A program made the position numbers and the translations under genes. Below are positions 57,447 through 64,000 of a stretch of DNA of 64,000 nucleotides, one piece after another (within the stretch, counting starts at the first letter, position 1; each line of letters starts with the position of its first letter). Source of the DNA: Cymodocea nodosa (lineage: Eukaryota > Streptophyta > Magnoliopsida > Alismatales > Cymodoceaceae); NCBI GenBank assembly GCA_036874045.1, contig CM072339.1, positions 11,663,501 through 11,727,500 of the forward strand. The letters run 5' to 3'. Below the pieces are notes generated by a model, which saw only the letters and a list, made by a program, of their open reading frames with translations, searched no databases and was not told the origin of the DNA.

Positions 57447-60048
57447 TCACAAGCCTCTTTGTCTTCGAAAAATATCAATCAGGGTATCTGAAATTGTCTT
57501 TGCAATATCTGTACTAACTTTGTTTATCTGATCAAGTAATGCCTGATCTAAATCATTTTGAGAAACTTGTGGTGGTTGCTGTAAAAATTTAGTATGTATG
57601 TCTGTATCTATACCTGTATGTATTTCTCTGTGTATACCTTGTTGTATATCTATATGTATATCTTATTGTATATCTGTATGTTGCTGTGTTTCTGTAAATT
57701 CTGTGGATTGTTGCTGTGTTTGCCGAACCTGTTGTTGTTGTTGTTTGAGGATAGGTGTATCTGCCGCTTGGTATTTTTGGAGTTCCTTTGCAGAGAAAGA
57801 TCGTGACTTTAATCTTTTCTGTGCCCAAGGTGTAATATCTGTTTGAATTGCCACAATTCTCAAAATTGTATCACCATAAAATAATTTACTCTACAAATAT
57901 AAGATATGAGAAACAAAAATATCATACCAGTTCACCTGTATATGGTTGATTAATGCGTATGTAGCATAAAGACAACATCTGCCAACTTCTGCCCCATGAC
58001 CAAACCTCTAAAACAATGTAGCATGCAATATTTTTGCAATAAAATGTGCTTAGCCATTTAAGTCATTTAGTAATGTCAATGGTTTGTTGGCAGTTGGATC
58101 TTTGGCTAAACTTGTAATGTCCCATCCCAATCGATAAACTTGTTTTCTTTTTGATAATTTAACTCCTTCATTTTTTAGACCAAGTACCTGATGAAATAAA
58201 TCTGGAGTTAAATATATGTCATTTTCTTGTATATTAGAAACAGGAATACCTTCTTCCACTATTAAGTTTGAGTAAAAACAACTGAGAAGTTCGGGTATAG
58301 CAAGATGGCCTGGTTGTTGTGGAAATAGAGTCAACAAGCCTTGAAATTCAAACAGTTCACGTATGTGTGCCATCCCTTCAAACTTAACTAGTCTTGAATA
58401 TAAAACTGTAAAAGTTTTATGTCTGAAATTTGTCATAATAGGAATTATTTCTGAACCATAATAGTGTATTTGCATCTAAACTCTGCTTAGGATTAGGTAT
58501 TTTCCTATCATGATGTTCTGATCTGGGACTTGTTTCAATATTATCAACAGCATCTATATTGTCAAATCTTTCAGAACTGGTGGAATTTCTATGAAAACTA
58601 GTATAAATGTCTGAAATATCTATTATTGTCGTATCAATAATCTGCTAAATTTCTTCTATTTGTTCTTCTGGAAACATTTCAGTAGTAATAGTCTCTGTAA
58701 CAATCTGTATATCAGCAACTTGTATATCTATATTTGATCTATACAACTTTCTCTATATGAAAGAATGTTCTATATCTGTCTGTGGAATAGAATCATCCTG
58801 TATTTCTGAAATGTGTATATGTGAGACATTGGTAGTATCATATTCTATTTGTAACTGTATATGTTGTTGATTATATACATTTATCAACAAGTATATGATA
58901 TATTGTAACAGACATAACCATACATATAAAGTGTAGTATAAGCAACTGTACCAAAATTCAAAAGTCTCTATTTGAGATATAATAAGAGGAAGAATATCTG
59001 TACATTCCTCTTCAGATGAAATATCTTCAAAATTCATAGACTCAGTGTCTATGTCATCAATAATATCATCAAATTTGATATCATCTGTATATATATCATC
59101 AAAATTTCCTACATTCTCATTTTCTGTAGGAAAAGAATGTATGCTTGCAACATTATGTGAAAAACTGTCCATTGTATTAAAAGATACATTATGCACTAAT
59201 GTGACACAATACCTTAGAGTATATGCTTGTAAGCTAATATTTGTCACATCTGTTGGGATTCTTGACAAAAATGTCTGTCCAGCTTCTGCAATGGAGCATA
59301 GTTTTCCATTTTTCACTGATTCTTCTTTTTGCTGCAATATTCCTTGTACACCTGTAGTTAGTCCAAAATATTCAATTGTCTCTTTCTTTGTCCGACTATA
59401 TGTCTGCAGTGTTTCAGGTTGTTCAGGAGGTTCTAAAATTGTCTTAATTTCTCCTGTTACAGGCACCTGTTGTCTTGATGGTCCTTCACCATGATGCCTA
59501 GGTGGTAATAATGGAATATAGAGTTTTAAGCTCTCCACCTCTACCATTTTGAGTTGATAAACTCTTTGTCCTTCACTACGAAGCCCCATTTTGCTAATGG
59601 CAGTTTTCTGTTCATTGATATATTGTTTAATATCATCTAAAATAGCTGGGGGAAAATAATGTTGGGAATACAAGGATTGTAATTCCCTGTTTGCATTTTC
59701 GATCATTGGTCCCCACTTCTTTCCATAATAAGTGATAGACTGTACCGATGTCTCTGGTACATGTCCAGAACTTACAACAGCAGGGTTAGGTTGTAAATTT
59801 CTTTTCCATAAATGCAATGCGGAAAGTTATGTCTGTTTTAGTCTAAATTGTGTTTCAGCATAATTTCGAATAAATTTCCAACAAAAATTTTTCTCATCTT
59901 GAACAGCTTTTCTGATTTCGTGTAGTACTTTGTTTGAAAAAGTGTACTTGGAGTAAATATCGTTGATTTCATTCTACATTTTCTGAAGTTCCAGCTCTCT
60001 TTTCTGCACTTTGGTCATTCTACCACGTCCTCTTCCACGTCTTGACAT
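57447..60048 (-). pseudogene. third ORF (env-like / plant transposon protein) of B3
   Basis: The ATG at 60046-60048 opens a basic RG-rich N-terminus, as in B2. The longest open part (59817-58753) includes SITYYGKKWGPMIENANREL, an acidic middle and the hydrophobic stretch FWYSCLYYTLYVWLCLLQY with IIYLLINVY, about 28 residues and a possible membrane segment. After a frameshift and stop region near 58750-58480 the central domain follows (IRELFEFQGLLTLFPQ, LTPDLFHQVLGLKNEG, RFGH). The tail is Gln- and His/Ile-rich and ends DTLIDIFRRQRGL at 57447. It is better preserved than B2 but still broken. Confidence 0.82.
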
Positions 60049-61009
60049 TGTTGATTAATCTTCGCTTTGCACTATAAAACTTAGTGGAAGGAAAGATTGT
60101 GAAGCTAGGGTTTTACCAAGGTAGAAACCCGAAAGGTTGTTAGGAAAACATTCATAACTTTAGGCTAAGTGAAAAAGTGAGAAAACTCGAAGACATATGA
60201 TAACTTTTCGAGTTTCTCAAAGGAATAGGTGTGAAAACTCGAAGATTTAAACATAACTGTTCGAGTTTCGACTGAGACATTATAAAGCAGTGAAATTCAA
60301 TATGTGCACAATATAAACTTAAGGTGTTCAGAAAGTTTCAGAGACTTATAAACATAACTATCTGATGCTCAAGTGCATTTCAGAGAGTTACAGATAACCT
60401 TCCGAAAGATAACTTAAGTCAATCATTCAAATCATGACAAGTGTACTTAAGCAGTTTTATAATAAAGAGATGTTTCATACAGTTACAAATCTAACTTTCT
60501 GATGCCCAAACGCATTTCGAAGAGTTACAGATAACTTACCGAAAATCCACTTAAGTCATGCATTATGGTTTCGAATAATGTACTTCAGGAAATAAGAAAA
60601 TAGTCTATTGAATGTTTTAAAACACAACTGTTCAATACTTGTAATATAACATGCCGAAACAATAGAAAATTCGGATGCTTAAGAATTAAAATACCTGCAA
60701 GTCACCGACAATTTAGAAATGTACTTAATTAAGGTATATTTCCTGAAATTATGTAGATTCTTTCATGAAAACATATAATAGTTCAAAAGTTATGAATTAT
60801 TATACGAGAAATTGCTCCCCCTACATAAATGTAGTGTAAAGAATCTATGGCGTACTTAATCTGGGTTGCCAAGCCCTAAGTAGAGTTGTCTTAAAAAGGT
60901 CAAATAGCTTACTTAAAGAGGATGCTAAGCCTTAAATAGATTTGAGTCTCTCTTCTTCTTCTTTTAATTTGAATGAAATACAGAAATAAGTAGTAGAGTT
61001 AACAATTTA
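60049..61009 (-). other. B3 spacer before the third ORF
   Basis: It is collinear with B1 6970-7830 and B2 40330-41460, including the purine tract (complement TGCTCCCCCTAC near 60813) and the LTR C-like stretch. No gene is seen. Confidence 0.6.
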
Positions 61010-61015
61010 TAATTT

Positions 61016-61482
61016 CCTCACGTGATACAATACAACATTCGTAACTTATAATTTCACCACATGTATAACACTAACTTAACGAGTTCGTCTCTTCTTTTAC
61101 TCACTAACTTAACGAGTTATCACGTGATCTATTTTAACCTTTAAGCCTCTAACTTAACGAGTTCTCACGTGACCTCTATACAAACAAAACTCTAACTTAA
61201 CGAGTTGTCTAAATGTGCACTGTTCATGATACATAAGATATAACATTAAAACATATCATGCTTTTCAATAAAAACACACGTTAAATTAACGTTTAGCTAA
61301 ATGAGAAATTAATGCAACGAAACGACTAGTTATTAACTTCAGATCCAATACAGACAAGTATTTATATTAGTAAGCTTTTTCTGTATTAATTGATGATTTT
61401 AATTTCTTTTCACAAGCGATAGTAATTGAGCAAATATGATTATTTTCATTCAGCACACATCATCAAAACAAAATACTCAACA
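61016..61482 (-). repeat. 3' LTR of A3, truncated
   Basis: It matches the first part of LTR A (A1 5257-5725) and contains TAACTTAACGA copies, for example near 61073, 61107, 61151 and 61193. Confidence 0.88.
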
Positions 61483-61804
61483 ATCTCCCCCTTTTTGATG
61501 ATGACAAAACCATATTAAATCAATTATGAAATATGTTTAACTCAACAAAGCACCTTCCTTGGGTTAACTTTTAATTCAACAAACTTGTTTGTTGACTTAA
61601 GTTCACTTAAGTTTATTTCTATTGTTTGTGTAAATTTTACCTCTTAGAACTAAAACTCTCAAATGTCAATAATTATATAAGTATCAGTTTTCTAATTATC
61701 ATCTGTCAGATTACAATAACCATTTAAATAGCATCTCCTTTTATAATATATATATGCAATTAAGATCATAATCATCTTTTTATAATATTTCTCCCCCTTT
61801 TTGT
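61483..61804 (-). promoter_or_regulatory. two polypurine tracts of A3
   Basis: The complements ATCTCCCCCTTTTTGATG (61483) and TTTCTCCCCCTTTTTGTC (61788) match the two tracts of A1 in sequence and spacing. Confidence 0.82.
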
Positions 61805-61983
61805 CATTAATCAAAAAGATAATTACAGAGAATATATATATATATATAAGAGATATAATTACAACAACTATTTCTGTAAACAAGAATAATAATTAAAGAC
61901 ATTTACAGAAAAATGTATTGTTCAATCAAATCAAACAAGTAATACAAACATTACATTTTGTATTCAGAAACAAACAAAAACAG

Positions 61984-64000
61984 TTATCGACCCCTCCTAA
62001 GTATATCACTTATAGCATTACATATTTTATCTCCTAGATGCCTAATATCATTTCTTATGTCGTTAAGAATACCATCTAAGTCAGGAGGTAGCTGGGTTTG
62101 TTGTTCTGCTTGAACTGAATAACTTTGTTGTTGTTGTTGTATATGGTCTATATTAGGTTGTTGTTGTTGTTGTCGTTGAGGTTTATGCATGGCCTGGAAT
62201 TTTTGCAAATCTTTGACACTAAATGCTCTCATGCCTTTAGTTTCAGAGGGCCAGTCAGATAAAGTCAAATTGGCTTGCAAGGATTCTACATACAGCATCA
62301 CAATAAAATAACTTTGAACTCATATGCTGTAGTTGAGACATAAAAACATCAAGCCAATTTATTTGAATTCTATTCAGCAGGCCATAAGTTGCATATAAAC
62401 AGCTTCTGTTGACTTCCAAATTGTGTCCAACTCTTTGAAATAAATTTGCATGCAATATATTTGCAATAAATCTTGCCTCTGCATTCAAATTTTCCATTAA
62501 TCTCATTTCAGAATATACATCTGAAATTTTTGATAAAGACTGAATGTTCCATTCTAGTTGTCTTATTATGTCAAATCTGTTGGTAACAACAACACCTTCA
62601 TTCTTTAATCCTAAAACTTCAAAAATTAACTCAGGAGACAATATAAACTCCTGTTCATTTATTTGAGTTTTCAGAAAATTTCCATTCTTGTTCAGATTGC
62701 TATAAAAAGCTGCAATAAGCTCTGTGTATTGCTTCCATTTCGTTCCTATTGGCAAGAATTTAATGACACCTTGAAACTCAAACAGATCTCTTATTTCCAT
62801 CAAATTTTTGAATTTTATTGGACGAGCATGTAGAATCTGACATGTAATCAGATTATTGTATTTTTGCAATGCTTCTTTAGATCTAAAATGAATTGCATTA
62901 CCTTGAATTTTTAATATTGTACATAAAGAAGGTGATACCTGAAGTCATGATTCAGAGTTTAATTCATCTTCAGGAACCTCTTCTTCAAAATGAATGTCAT
63001 GTTGTTCCTCTTCCAAAATATTATCTTGAAGCTGCTCAGGTAAGCTTGATTCTTCAGCTTCAACAGTGTTAGGAACATTGTCAATATGCTCGACATTCAT
63101 CTGTTCAGTCTCTATAGAATGTTTAGAGTATAATTTTTCCACAAATTCTACAGCCGGTGTATCTGTCTGTAATTGTTCATTTTGTTCAACAGATAATTCC
63201 ATTGATTCATGCTGTGAATTCTCAGACTCTGCTTCTATAGATTCTGTAGAAGGCTGGTTAACTTTTAGCTCTTCTGGAGTCTTAACAATTTCAATATTTG
63301 CTACTCCAGACAATTCAGCCTTTGAACTAGTTACTGCTTCAACATTGTCAATTATATTTGCAATAACTTGTTCAATGTCAGGTGCCTGATGCTCTGATTT
63401 GTCAATTTCTACATCATTAGGACTTGTACTAATAGAAAAACTTGAGCTCATATTTGACTTGAATTTCTTCTCAAGTTTTCTAGCAAGGGAAGATAAAGTC
63501 TCATTATCTTCATCAGTTTCAGTGTGCTCGGAACTGATGAGTTTATCAGATGCATAATAAGGTACAATGTCTAGACATACATTGTCCTTTGGAAATAAAT
63601 TTTCATCTAATTTTCCTTTTTCAATAGACTTTGTTTCCATAGACATAATTTTTCTGACTTTCCTTCTTCTATAACATTTTTGTTTCTCCTTTTCAAGTAT
63701 TGCTGTTTTCTTTTCAAATTGCCAAATAAAAGTTTTCTGCTTTAATTCTTCTATGGCACTTTCTATTGCAACGGCCTTTCGAAGACTATCAACTTTTGTT
63801 TTGTCTACAGTAATATCTAATCCTACTTGTTTTGAATATAAAGGAGTAGGGATAGCTGATTCATGTTCTTCCTCAAATGCATGTAGTCTTGTACCATTTA
63901 TAGGAGTTTAAGGAGTTCTATTTGATGAACCTACACCTTTTTCCAAATATTTTGCATACTATTCCAAAAATGCAATCTCAGCACATTTCATTCTGTATTC
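61984..64000 (-). pseudogene. third ORF (env-like / plant transposon protein) of A3, partial
   Basis: Same protein as in A1 and in better condition. Sense order: helical part, RRRKVRK basic patch, acidic Glu/Ser-rich middle, central domain (MEIRDLFEFQGVIKF, SPELIFEVLGLKNEG, ARFIANILHANLFQRVGH, INWLDVFMSQLQHM) and a Gln-rich tail ending NAISDILRRGR at 61984. Damage: two stops between 63900 and 63965, TGA at 62945-62947 and a one-base insertion near 62265. The N-terminus is outside the window. It gives the Gln codons that became stops in A1. Confidence 0.85.

Larger units (their letters stand above)
55905..61009 (-). mobile_element. Sirevirus-type element B3, 3' part
   Basis: In sense: spacer (61009-60049), third ORF, three polypurine tracts and complete 3' LTR. 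It is inserted in D's third ORF. Its spacer stops at about 61009, where a truncated LTR A begins, so pol and the 5' end were lost by deletion or lie beyond A3. Confidence 0.87.
61016..64000 (-). mobile_element. Sirevirus-type element A3, 3' part, running off the window
   Basis: In sense: third ORF (from beyond 64000), two polypurine tracts and the first 467 bp of the 3' LTR (61482-61016). The remaining LTR is deleted at the junction with B3. Confidence 0.87.

Noticed and set aside
57589..57863. Several overlapping ORFs with Cys/Ile- or Tyr/Thr-rich repeats (also 43777-43959)
   Set aside because: They are alternative frames of the repetitive Gln/Ile/His-rich tail of the B third ORF.

Overview
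The window is plant nuclear DNA, AT-rich and made almost entirely of nested, decayed LTR retrotransposons. The evidence for a plant is the combination of Ty1/copia elements of the Sirevirus type (very long, coiled-coil Gag extension, extra ORF after pol, repeated polypurine tracts, initiator-tRNA-Met primer sites) with Athila-like Ty3/gypsy elements (tRNA-Asp primer site, FMDD reverse transcriptase, gypsy integrase). The species cannot be named. No intact host gene was found. The one host-type gene is a broken F-box gene at 21639-22804, lying inside a retroelement.

Layout. I name families by LTR. Left side: element D (minus, gypsy-type Gag, LTR type C) is the oldest recipient. Its LTR C piece (19368-19785) received copia element E (15169-19367, minus). 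E's LTR carries a solo LTR of Sirevirus A (16208-17820, TSD CTAAC). E's gag received Sirevirus B1 (6839-15168, minus), and B1 received Sirevirus A1 (1-6838, plus). Middle: D's third ORF was split by Athila-like element G (26018-55179, minus, TSD CCTCT). G carries a block of Sirevirus B2 (32861-45343, plus), itself split by a solo gypsy LTR C (33920-36181, TSD ACATG), and a Sirevirus A2 fragment (45356-50313, minus). Right side: D continues at 55180-55904, then Sirevirus B3 (55905-61009, minus) and Sirevirus A3 (61016-64000, minus, runs off the window).

How the genes relate. Each Sirevirus encodes Gag (UBN2-type capsid region, CCHC knuckle, long coiled coil), protease, integrase, reverse transcriptase and RNase H. 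After a 1.5-2 kb spacer comes a third ORF with a basic N-terminus, an acidic middle, a conserved central domain shared with element D, and a Gln-rich C-terminus. In families A and B a splice donor after the CCHC part of gag and an acceptor just before protease bracket the coiled-coil region and an in-frame stop. Unspliced RNA would give Gag and spliced RNA would give Gag-Pol. Copy B2 lacks exactly this interval, as expected if it was copied from spliced RNA.

Main points of interest: (1) the Gag splice switch and the processed copy B2; (2) Athila-like element G, bounded by an LTR pair and TSD, with its capsid gag between integrase and the 3' LTR, and a related gag also near the 3' end of D; (3) a gapped motif TAACT-NNN-CGA recurring in LTRs and leaders of copia and gypsy families alike; (4) a gypsy-LTR-like segment with its own purine tract between pol and the third ORF of Sirevirus B; (5) an F-box pseudogene inside D. 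All similarity statements come from reading the sequence by eye. No database search was run.
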